Shown: in pieces, positions 52,637-60,572 of the stretch
Numbering within the stretch: position 1 is the first letter of the stretch
Layout: each line of letters opens with the position of its first letter
Assembly (NCBI GenBank): GCA_965224275.1
Contig: CBDCYR010000005.1
Span: forward strand, 372,001 to 436,000
DNA length: 64,000 nucleotides
Direction of reading: 5' to 3'
DNA from: CAUZWH01 sp965224275
GTDB taxonomy: Bacteria; Pseudomonadota; Alphaproteobacteria; SHVV01
The notes under the pieces: model-generated
The model's input: only the letters and a program-made list of their open reading frames with translations
Database searches by the model: none
What the model was told of the DNA's origin: nothing
Position numbers and translations under genes: made by a program

Positions 52637-53308
52637 GCGATCACGGAGGTATCGGTGTTTCTGAGAGATTATTGGTACCTCGCGGCCTGGGCGCGTGACG
52701 TTGGGCGCGATCCGCTCGGGCGCGTGATGCTCGGCGAACCCGTGGTCTTGTTCCGCAAGCAGGACGGCACGCCTGTCGCTTTGGAAGACCGTTGCATTCA
52801 CCGCCGCCTGCCGTTGTCGATGGGCAAGATGATCGGCGACGAGTTGCAATGCCATTACCACGGCCTGGTGTTCGACTGTTCGGGCGCGTGCGTCAAAATC
52901 CCGGGTCAGGATCGGGTCCCCAAATCGGCCCGGGTCAGGAGCTACCCCGTCGTCGAGCGCAATCAATGCGTCTTTGTCTGGATGGGCGATCCCGCCCAAC
53001 CGGACGAGTCAAGGATCCCCACCCACTTTAACCTGCTCGATGAAGAGGGCTGGACCTCGAGCCTGGTCTATCGCCCGGTACGTTGCCACTACGAACTGAT
53101 CAACGACAATCTTCTCGATCTGTCCCACCTTGCCACGGTGCACGCCTCGACCGTCGGCACCGGCCACGTTGCCGATTTCGCCGATGTCGAAACCGAGCAC
53201 GAGGGTCATCACATCAAAGTTTCACGCTGGACGATGGACGTGCCGGCCGCGACCACCTATCAGCAGTTCGGCAATTACGAGAGCAATATCGACCGTTGGC
53301 AGGTCTCA

Positions 53309-54240
53309 GAGTCCGACTCGAAACTCTATGTTTGATAACAGTACCTTGCGAGCCGCCTTGTGAGGAGTCGGATGTTGGCGACAAGAATCCATGCCTGTGC
53401 GGAGGCGATTGATTTCTCCCAATCCTTGGCCAGTCGACGGCATCGGTTGAGCCAGGCGAAGGTCCTCTCGACGACCCATCGTCTGGGCAGGAGCTCGAAG
53501 CCCTGGGCGGTGTCTGAGCGCTTGATGATCTCGAGCTTCCAGCGGCCGATGTCCTCAAGGGCGCCCTCGAGTTTCGGTCCCGCGTAGGCGGCGTCGGCGA
53601 AGAGGTGACGCAGCCGGGGGAAGCGATGACGGATCGATTTGAGGACCTCGGGCGCGCCGTCACGGTCCTGGATATCGGCTGCGTGCACGATCAGGCCGAC
53701 CAGCAGGCCGAGTGTATCGGTGACGATGTGACGCTTGCGGCCCTTGATCTTCTTGCCCGCGTCATAGCCCCGAACACCACCGCTTTCCGTGGTTTTCACG
53801 CTCTGGCTGTCGATCACCCCGGCGCTCGGGCCGGCCTCGCGTCCTTCCAGCTCCCGGGCCGCCATGACCAGGTGATGGTTGATGCTCTCCAGCAGGCCGT
53901 TGGAGCGCCAGTCGTAGAAATAGCGCTGGACCGTGGAAGGCGGAGGGAAGTCGTTCGGCAACATCGCCCACTGGCAGCCCGTCGAGGCCATGTACATGAC
54001 CGCATCCATGACATGGCGCAGGTCCGTCGTCCTCGGCCGGCCGATCTTCTTGCGCGGCGGCATGAGCGGCGCGATCAACGCCCACTCTCGATCCGTCAGG
54101 TCGCTTGCGTAGCGCCCGCCACGGCGCTCATAATTCGGGCGAGTGATTTCGGTCCACATGTTGTGCCTCCTCGTTTGCTTTGACACAACCGAGTAAGCCA
54201 CAACCGACTGAAATCACTCAACTAGTTTCGGGTTGGCCTC
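53309..54240 (-). mobile_element. IS5-family (IS1031-like) element, copy 3, TCA target duplication
   Basis: 932 bp, same ends as copies 1 and 2. TCA flanks both sides (53306-53308 and 54241-54243). It differs from the others by at least one base (A instead of G at 53662), which is silent in the transposase. It splits a Rieske oxygenase gene. Confidence 0.93.
53326..54159 (-). CDS. IS5-family transposase, copy 3
   Basis: Same 277-residue DDE transposase as copies 1 and 2 and complete; the one base difference seen (53662) does not change the protein. Confidence 0.93.
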   Translation of the reverse strand: MWTEITRPNYERRGGRYASDLTDREWALIAPLMPPRKKIGRPRTTDLRHVMDAVMYMASTGCQWAMLPNDFPPPSTVQRYFYDWRSNGLLESINHHLVMAARELEGREAGPSAGVIDSQSVKTTESGGVRGYDAGKKIKGRKRHIVTDTLGLLVGLIVHAADIQDRDGAPEVLKSIRHRFPRLRHLFADAAYAGPKLEGALEDIGRWKLEIIKRSDTAQGFELLPRRWVVERTFAWLNRCRRLAKDWEKSIASAQAWILVANIRLLTRRLARYCYQT

Positions 54241-54672
54241 TCAGAATATTTCCCGCCTTCCTATTGCCGCATCAACAACGGCGCCGCGGCGGTCAATACC
54301 GGCGCGCGCGAGGGCAAGGGCGAAAAGCGCTGGGATTTCTGGGTCAGCCACGGCATCACGCCGGAGTCCGAAACCTCGACTCACTATTTCTGGGCCCTCG
54401 CCCATCGCACCTGGACCAACAACCAAGACGACATCGAGGAGTTCCACCGCCAGTGCCATCACGTCGTCGGCGAAGATCTTGCCGTGTTTGCGGCCCAGCA
54501 GGCATCTATCGACCTCGACCCCGGCGCGCCCACCCTCGATATCCGCTACGACGCCGGCCCCATGATGGCCCGCCGTATCATCAACGAACTGCTAGAGGCC
54601 GAGCGAACACCTCCTGCAAACCACGAGTAGCGGTTCTGCAGCCCTTTGGGTGTTCCGCTAACCCAACCGTCG

Positions 54673-54763
54673 AACCGCGCATGCGGTTGTGGCGCTCTTG
54701 GGTATTTTGATTAGAGGCGGAGGCGTCCGGCTAGTTCGGGCAGAACATCCCAGAAGTTCTGCC
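54673..54763. repeat. Stem-loops after the split Rieske gene
   Basis: AACCGC/GCGGTT (54673-54688) resembles the hairpin at 26713; a stronger GGCAGAAC/GTTCTGCC stem lies at 54739-54763. No T-run follows. The 54631-54957 gap otherwise holds only the TetR promoter region. Confidence 0.45.
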
Positions 54764-54920
54764 AACCCAACACCGGACATTTCTAAGCGCTCGTGGGTCG
54801 CACACGAATCATCATCGACGGCCTGCTCCCGTGAGCCGGTCTTGATCATTCCCCTCCTGCGGGTAAAGGACGGTCGCGTCCATTCGAACCTCAGGAATAG
54901 ACCGGGGCCGAAGCTCCATC

Positions 54921-54963
54921 TTGATTCGAATGACACTCGTACTATATATTATTACGAATGTCA
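54921..54963 (+). promoter_or_regulatory. Promoter with overlapping inverted-repeat operator for the TetR gene
   Basis: TTGATT (54921-54926) and TATATT (54945-54950) are 18 bp apart, a plausible sigma-70 promoter. An inverted repeat, TGACACTCGTA (54931-54941) and TACGAATGTCA (54953-54963), with 10 of 11 positions paired, brackets the -10 and overlaps the ATG at 54958. This is the usual layout for TetR self-repression. The predicted transcript start is within a few bases of that ATG. Confidence 0.55.
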
Positions 54964-55599
54964 CAAACACGATCCATGGACACGCGCGAATCCATCGTCG
55001 AAGCAGCCACGACGGTGTTCAGTCAGCACGGCTATCGGGGAGCGTCTGTGCGCGAGATCTGTGCACGCGCAGGCGCTAGCGCGAATGCGATCACATACCA
55101 CTTCAAATCAAAAGAGCAGCTCTATCGGCACATTCTTGGCAGCTTCGCGTCGTTGCAGCTCGAGTACGCAAAGACAGTGCTTTCGACAGACCCAAGATCG
55201 CAGCAAGAGTTTGTGATTCGCCTGGAGCTATTCTTCGAGCAGCTTCTCGACGTCTACATCGAAAATCGCGAGACGATTCAGATCTTGTTTCGCGAGTTCA
55301 AGCAGTTGCTTCCTCACGGCAACGACGGTGTCGTCGGCGAGATGGTCAAGACCAGCTATGCGATCGCTGAGTTTATCAACAGAGCGATGGACCTTGGCTT
55401 TGTTCAGGCCGACGTAGACCCTGATATCGTGGCTGGCCTGCTAATGGACCGTTTGCTCAATCAGGCGCGTTTCGTCGATTCACACCGGATCTTCTTCAGC
55501 GCATCGACGCTCGACACCGAGTATCGCGCCCACTGGGTGCGAGCAACGCTGCGAATTGTTTTCGACGGTATCAACGCCCGGGATGAGCCCGTTGCGTAA
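54958..55599 (+). CDS. TetR-family transcriptional regulator
   Basis: A 213-residue repressor. The N-terminal helix-turn-helix reads IVEAATTVFSQHGYRGASVREICARAGASANAITYHFKSKEQLY, split here over residues about 13-56; the C-terminal ligand domain ends near residue 205. It probably represses itself and the SRPBCC gene 17 bp downstream. The ATG at 54958 lies inside the predicted operator; ATG 54976 (MDTRESIV) is an alternative start without a clear ribosome-binding site. The effector is unknown. Confidence 0.9.
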   Translation: MSQTRSMDTRESIVEAATTVFSQHGYRGASVREICARAGASANAITYHFKSKEQLYRHILGSFASLQLEYAKTVLSTDPRSQQEFVIRLELFFEQLLDVYIENRETIQILFREFKQLLPHGNDGVVGEMVKTSYAIAEFINRAMDLGFVQADVDPDIVAGLLMDRLLNQARFVDSHRIFFSASTLDTEYRAHWVRATLRIVFDGINARDEPVA

Positions 55600-55616
55600 C
55601 TCACAGGAGGATAACA

Positions 55617-56081
55617 ATGCAAGTACAAAGCATCATTGAAATTGACGCCCCGGTCGAGATTGTCTGGAGCAAGATCAGCGATCTGGCTGATATTCAAAAC
55701 TGGACCGTGACGGTGAACGAATCCCACTATCACACCGACACTCAGCGGGGAGTTGGTGCTGGCCGCACGTGTGACGTGAAGGGTTTCGGTACGCTTGTGG
55801 AGAACGTCCTCGAGTGGGAGGAGAACGAAAGCTTCAGGCTGTCACTCGAAGGACTGCCGGCTATCGTCAAAGAAGCAAGTGGGGGTTGGCAACTCGAAAG
55901 TCTGGGCGCTAACCGAACCCGGGCCACCACAATGATCGAGATGCAAACCCGGTACGGGCCCATCGGCGCGCTGCTCGAGAAACTTATGCTCGGCCCTAAA
56001 TTGGGAAAGACCGTCAAGAGCGTTCAGGGGGAGTTCAAAGCGTACGTCGAGGCGAGCGTTGTCACTCAAGAGGTTGCCTAA
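55617..56081 (+). CDS. SRPBCC-family protein
   Basis: A 154-residue START-like protein beginning VQSIIEIDAPVEIVWSKISDL, with GAGRTCDVKGFGTLVENVLEW in the middle. The fold binds hydrophobic ligands in a deep cavity; some members act as cyclases or hydrolases. AGGAGG stands about 7 bases before the ATG. It follows the TetR gene closely and is probably co-regulated. The 286-bp gap after it shows nothing clear. Confidence 0.85.
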   Translation: MQVQSIIEIDAPVEIVWSKISDLADIQNWTVTVNESHYHTDTQRGVGAGRTCDVKGFGTLVENVLEWEENESFRLSLEGLPAIVKEASGGWQLESLGANRTRATTMIEMQTRYGPIGALLEKLMLGPKLGKTVKSVQGEFKAYVEASVVTQEVA

Positions 56082-56367
56082 TCGGAAACCCGTCGTCGCG
56101 GTGCGAGATTGGGCGGGCTGAAAGCCTAGTTTACCCCGGTTGAGGCGGCCTCCCAGATTCGGACGCCAGGCGGGCACGCCCCGCAACGGCAGTTCGTCGC
56201 CAACTTAAGACATGGTCGCTCGTTCATTACCTGTGGCACAATTCCGCCATGAAGCTCTTTGGCATATTCTGTCAATGACGTTTGCAATCAGACGGTAGCT
56301 GCCGAGTTGGTCTCGGAATTGGCGATAAACGCCGCTTCCGACAAGACTAACGAACAAGGAGAAAACC

Positions 56368-57504
56368 GTGGCCGGACAATACACAGCGATGATCTCAGGC
56401 GATTCGCACATTTTCGAGAAAACGGATCTGTGGCGAAACGCACTTGGCGACAAATACGGCGACGACATCCCGCACGAGTTCTACGAATATAGGGGCAAGA
56501 AGGGGACCTACTTCTATACCGGCGCCCAGGTGCTGCTGACCGCCGGAGCTGATGGTGAGCACAAGCAAAGTGGGCTTCACCTCTCTGGCTACGACCCGGA
56601 AAAGCGGATCCAATACCAGAAGGATGCCAATGTCCTAGCCGAGGTGATCTACCCGACCTACGGCCTGATTGTGATGCAGAGCAAGCACCACGAGGCACTG
56701 AACGCGGTGGCCGAGGTCTACAACGACTGGCTGTACAACGATTTCCTCTCTTACGACACGACGCGGTTGCTCGGGGTCGCCATGATCCCGACCACCAATG
56801 TCGATTGGGCGATCAAGGAACTCGAACGCTGCGTGAAGATGGGCTATGTCGGGGTCTGCTTCAATTGCCGCAATCTCGAAGGCACCCCGCCCTATCGCGA
56901 TCCGGTCTACGACCCGCTGTGGGCGCGCTGCGCGGAAATGAATATTCCGGTCACGCTGCATTCGATCACCGGCCGAGTCCACGATCCGCTCCACCCCCAT
57001 AACGAAGACGAACTCATGGACGCGCCACGCTTGGCGCTGGATATCTACAATGAGATCCAGGGCACCCTTGGCAGCGACATTATTTTTGGCGCCGTGCTGG
57101 ATCGCCATCCCGATCTCAAAATCGTGGTCAGTGAGTTCGAACTTTCCTGGCTGCCCAACTTCGCCTTCCGCCTCGATATGATCAAAGACGGTTTTGCCAG
57201 CCGGATCACGTTGCCGAAACTGGAAATGAAACCAAGCGACTACTTACGCGAACGTTGTTATTTCGGCTGGATCGATGATGGTCGCGGGATGCTCGGGGTC
57301 GAAGAGGTTGGCGCCGACCGGGTGATGTGGGGCTCCGATTTTCCCCATGTACGTTCGGTCGGTGTTGATGCCCAGAGCGTTGTCGGCAAGATGCTGAGTA
57401 ACCTGGCGCCCGAGGATCAGGACAAGATCGTCGGTCTCAACACCGCGGAGCTCTACAACATCAACCACGAAGAGCTCTATTGGACGAAGCAAGCGGCCGA
57501 GTAG
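56368..57504 (+). CDS. Amidohydrolase-2 family protein (ACMSD-like)
   Basis: A 378-residue protein with MISGDSHIFEKTDLW at the start, a central VTLHSITGR with a ligand His and a late MWGSDFPHVRS carrying the metal Asp. The family includes metal-dependent decarboxylases and hydrolases of ring-cleavage products. GTG 56368 follows AAGGAG. It is the last catabolic gene before an IS110 element. Confidence 0.82.
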   Translation: MAGQYTAMISGDSHIFEKTDLWRNALGDKYGDDIPHEFYEYRGKKGTYFYTGAQVLLTAGADGEHKQSGLHLSGYDPEKRIQYQKDANVLAEVIYPTYGLIVMQSKHHEALNAVAEVYNDWLYNDFLSYDTTRLLGVAMIPTTNVDWAIKELERCVKMGYVGVCFNCRNLEGTPPYRDPVYDPLWARCAEMNIPVTLHSITGRVHDPLHPHNEDELMDAPRLALDIYNEIQGTLGSDIIFGAVLDRHPDLKIVVSEFELSWLPNFAFRLDMIKDGFASRITLPKLEMKPSDYLRERCYFGWIDDGRGMLGVEEVGADRVMWGSDFPHVRSVGVDAQSVVGKMLSNLAPEDQDKIVGLNTAELYNINHEELYWTKQAAE

Positions 57505-57828
57505 TTATCCCGGACATTTCTGCACCGAAAGTCCGGTTTGCCTCGAAGTGCGGACGTTCCAACAAGGCACACGAAGGCCGCTAATTAGCCAATACCGGTC
57601 GTGGCCGCATGAAGAAAAGTCAGCCCAGACGAGAGCGGGCCTACCACGGCCATAAGATGTTCATCGGCGCTGCGGATCTCGACCGCTCGATAATCGCTTG
57701 GCAGGCTGGGGGCGAAACGCAATGAAGAGTTTGCAGGACATCTTTGATGCTGTGGACGGCGCCCTGTTCGGCATCTAGGTGCCAAAGTGGTAGCTGTTAG
57801 AGACCACTTAAAAGGGGAGCCGTCCGAC
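57505..57828. other. Intergenic region and probable left end of the IS110 element
   Basis: Between the amidohydrolase and the IS110 transposase lie 324 bases without a convincing gene. They include an imperfect CCGGAC/GTCCGG hairpin near 57511-57534 and a very short frame (MKSLQDIFDAVDGALFGI, from about 57722). The exact IS boundary is not visible. Part of this DNA belongs to the element's left end. Confidence 0.4.
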
Positions 57829-59010
57829 ATGAATGTTAGCAGAATTGGTCTAGATATCGCGAAGAACGTGTTTCAGGTTCACGGCGTCGATGAGGCGGGT
57901 GAAGTCGTCATCCGCAAGCAACTGAGGCGCAGCCAGGTGATGCCCTTCTTCGAGAAGCAGTCTTCGTGCCTGGTCGGCATTGAGGCCTGCGCCACGTCCC
58001 ACCACTGGTCGCGCGAGCTGCAAGCTTTGGGTCATGAGGTTCGGCTGATGCCGGCGGGCTATGTGAAGGCCTACGTGAAGCGCAACAAGAACGATGCGGC
58101 CGATGCTGAGGCGATCTGCGAGGCAGTGACACGGCCGACGATGCGGTTCGTGGCAACCAAGACCAAGGAGCAGCAGAGCGTCTTGATGGTGCACAAGACG
58201 CGACAGTTGCTGGTCCGTCAACGGACCATGCTGAGCAATGCGATGCGCGGCCACTTTGCTGAGTTTGGGATCACCGCGCGGGTCGGACGCCTGGGCTTGG
58301 GGAAGCTCCTAGCGATTGTTCAGGATCAAGATGACCAGCAGATCCCCGCCTTTGCTCGGCTGGCATTGATCGCTTTGGCAGACCACTACCAGACGGTACA
58401 TGCGAAGATTGTCGCGCTCGAGCGCAGCCTGAATGCTTGGCATCGCTCGAATGAGACCAGCCGACGCTTGGCGGAGATTCCAGGCGTCGGCCCGCTCGTG
58501 GCCACGGCATTGACCGCGAGTGTGACGGATCCGACAGTCTTCTCTTCGGGGCGAAGTATGGCGGCCTGGATCGGATTGGTGCCGAGGGAGAACTCCACTG
58601 GCGGCAAACGCCGGCTCGGACCGATCTCCAAGCAGGGCAACCGCTATCTCCGATGGATGCTGGTGACAGGCGCTATGGCGGTGATCCGTTACGCCAAGAA
58701 AACGGGCTTTAAGAAACGACCTTGGTTGGCCCGATTGGTCGAAAACCGCCCGATCAAGCTCGCGGCGGTGGCGCTGGCCAACAAGATCGCCCGCATCGCC
58801 TGGGTGATCATGGCGCGCGGTGAACGCTATAAGGAGCCGGCCCTGACGGCCGCATAAAGAAATCGGTGTAGGCCGGAGCCTACGCAACGAAATTGGGAAG
58901 GGCTGACGACGTCATGCAGCAACGGTCGATCCGGGGATTGGAAGAGCCCGCTTGGGTCAACGCATCTCTAGAATGCGTATTTTTGATTTGGGACCCAATC
59001 TGCGGAGAGC
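57590..59010 (+). mobile_element. IS110/IS1111-like insertion sequence (approximate limits)
   Basis: The recombinase gene with the non-coding flanks that probably belong to the element. IS110 elements have no ordinary terminal inverted repeats, so the limits are estimates. Downstream, GTAGGCCGGAGCCTAC (about 58867-58882) is a hairpin in the likely right end. Confidence 0.5.
57829..58857 (+). CDS. IS110-family (IS1111-like) DEDD recombinase
   Basis: A 342-residue recombinase with RuvC-like residues D9 (GLDIAK), E52 (VGIEAC), D89 and D92 (KNDAADAEA), and the C-terminal Tnp domain containing EIPGVGPLVATAL, SSGRSMAAWIGLVPRE and STGGKRRLGPISKQGNRYLR. These enzymes move their element with a guide (bridge) RNA made from the element's own end. 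AAAAGGGGAG precedes ATG 57829. The gene looks intact. Confidence 0.92.
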   Translation: MNVSRIGLDIAKNVFQVHGVDEAGEVVIRKQLRRSQVMPFFEKQSSCLVGIEACATSHHWSRELQALGHEVRLMPAGYVKAYVKRNKNDAADAEAICEAVTRPTMRFVATKTKEQQSVLMVHKTRQLLVRQRTMLSNAMRGHFAEFGITARVGRLGLGKLLAIVQDQDDQQIPAFARLALIALADHYQTVHAKIVALERSLNAWHRSNETSRRLAEIPGVGPLVATALTASVTDPTVFSSGRSMAAWIGLVPRENSTGGKRRLGPISKQGNRYLRWMLVTGAMAVIRYAKKTGFKKRPWLARLVENRPIKLAAVALANKIARIAWVIMARGERYKEPALTAA

Positions 59011-59014
59011 ATGA

Positions 59015-60373
59015 GGGCCAGCGGTCACACGCACCGCATCAACAGGCCGGACAGATGACCGCACCCGACCAACCCTGCATCGACATCAAGAAAACCTTGC
59101 CAATAACGCGCCGTCCACAGATGACCCAAACAGCATTATCGAGCTGAGCTTTTTCAATTTTCGCAACGCTATCACCGCGGCATATTTCGCTGACGAAAAA
59201 CTCCGCATCAAGCGTGTGAACGAAAACTTCCGTGCGTTCTTCCCCGTTCTCGGCAATGTCTCCGATGCTTATTTCCCGGATGTCTTGAAGCAACTCAGCG
59301 TCGGTGAGGAGCATATCGAATCGTTCGAACGTGAGTTGAGCGAACTAGGCCGCGTGCTAATCCCGATTATCCCGATAACGATTGACGGCGATGAACGTGT
59401 CTACTCCTTGCTCTCGACGCGGACGACGGACGACGATTTTTCGTATCTGAACGGCGTGCAAGGCCAGTTCATCGACCGCACGCGCGAGCACGAATTGCAG
59501 ATGGCGCATGAACATTTGTTGGAGGAGAAGGCACGCGATAACGAGAGTATCAAGGCCAAGAGTCAGCAGTTGCAAGACCTGGCCAACCGTTTGGCCAAGT
59601 ATCTTTCGCCGCAGGTGTATGACTCGATCTTCGCGGGGGACCGCGACCCCAACGAGAATTTCGCACGAAAAAACCTTACGATCTTTTTCTCCGATATCGT
59701 TGGGTTCACCGATATCAGCGACGGCATGGAACCCGAACGGCTTGCCTTCGTCATCAACACTTATCTCAGCGAGATGTCGAAAATCGCCATCGAGAACGGC
59801 GGCACCATCGATAAGTTTATCGGCGACGCGGTTCTCGTTTTCTTCGGCGACCCGGAGACGGAAGGCGACACCAGCGACGCGATCAAGTGCGTAAGAATGG
59901 CACTACGGATGCGTGAACGTGTTGCCGAACTTCAAAGTCTTTGGCAGTCGAAGGGGGTATCCAAGGCGCTTCAGGTACGAATGGGTATCAACACTGGATA
60001 TTGCACGGTTGGCAATTTCGGATCCGACCAGCGCCTTGAGTACACGGTCCTCGGCAGTCAGGTGAACATGGCGGCTCGCCTGCAAGGCGCTACGGAACCG
60101 GACACAATACTGATCAGCGAATCAACTTACCCTCTCATCAAGGACGTCGCCGACTGCACACCGATGGGAAACATTACGCCGAAGGGATTCACGCGGCCGA
60201 TCGAGACATACCGCGTGGACGGTCTTAAGGTTGACGCTGACTCGGACCTCGCATCACAGCCGCTCACCCGGGTCGGCCGCCACGTCCAGGTGAGCATTTC
60301 GAACCGAAGCAACATCCGAGAAGCGATCATTGAACTGCGAAAGATCCAAGAAGAGTTCGAAGAACAAAGTTGA
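59015..60373 (+). CDS. Class III adenylate/guanylate cyclase, 5' end probably lost
   Basis: The frame is open from 59015, but the first usual start codon is GTG 59216, while PAS-like sequence (FFNFRNAITAAYFADEKL) already begins near 59150. The original start seems to have been cut off next to the IS110 right end. The core has a PAS-like region, a coiled-coil linker (about residues 100-130 of the 59216 frame), LAKYLSPQVYDSIF and the cyclase domain with metal Asp in FFSDIVGFT and GDAVLVFFG, and VNMAARLQ. It would make cAMP or cGMP. Translation from 59216 is possible but would begin within the sensor domain. Confidence 0.75.
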   Translation, partial: GPAVTRTASTGRTDDRTRPTLHRHQENLANNAPSTDDPNSIIELSFFNFRNAITAAYFADEKLRIKRVNENFRAFFPVLGNVSDAYFPDVLKQLSVGEEHIESFERELSELGRVLIPIIPITIDGDERVYSLLSTRTTDDDFSYLNGVQGQFIDRTREHELQMAHEHLLEEKARDNESIKAKSQQLQDLANRLAKYLSPQVYDSIFAGDRDPNENFARKNLTIFFSDIVGFTDISDGMEPERLAFVINTYLSEMSKIAIENGGTIDKFIGDAVLVFFGDPETEGDTSDAIKCVRMALRMRERVAELQSLWQSKGVSKALQVRMGINTGYCTVGNFGSDQRLEYTVLGSQVNMAARLQGATEPDTILISESTYPLIKDVADCTPMGNITPKGFTRPIETYRVDGLKVDADSDLASQPLTRVGRHVQVSISNRSNIREAIIELRKIQEEFEEQS

Positions 60374-60479
60374 GGCCCTCCGGTCGTACTGGCTAGGCCG
60401 GTTTACCTCGAAAGCCGACATAATTTTCGTCAATCTTGAGGGCTAGGTTTAGCCAGTTCCAGTCGTTCGATGAACAAAG

Positions 60480-60507
60480 AAAAAGCGGCCCAAAGACCGC
60501 TTGTTAA
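60480..60507 (-). terminator. Rho-independent terminator for the minus-strand Rieske gene
   Basis: Read on the minus strand, AAGCGG pairs with CCGCTT around a short loop and is followed by a TTTTTC run. It lies about 70-90 bp downstream of the minus-strand Rieske stop at 60573. It may also end the plus-strand cyclase transcript. Confidence 0.55.
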
Positions 60508-60572
60508 GGCGTTGGTGCCAGATTTTTAGGCGTCTTTACGTCTTCGCCACCCCACCGCCAGCATTAGTCAAG

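Larger units (their letters stand above)
52655..54630 (+). pseudogene. Rieske oxygenase, VanA/demethylase-type (copy 7, tandem 3), split by IS5
   Basis: The third tandem paralogue starts with GTG 52655 after GGAGG. Its Rieske ligands are C47/H49 and C66/H69 and the iron site is DNLLDLSHLATVH (D155, H158, H163). IS5 copy 3 interrupts it at codon 218 (TCA, 53306-53308). Removing the element and one TCA restores an open frame: DRWQVS continues as EYFPPSYCRINNG and on to a TAG at 54630, giving 346 residues like its neighbours. As it stands the first part ends in the element-encoded ESDSKLYV, and the C-terminal half of the catalytic domain is lost. Confidence 0.9.

Noticed and set aside
56082..56367. 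A sigma-54 promoter around TGGCACAATT near 56223
   Set aside because: The -12 element (TTGC) is not at the right distance from the TGGCAC.
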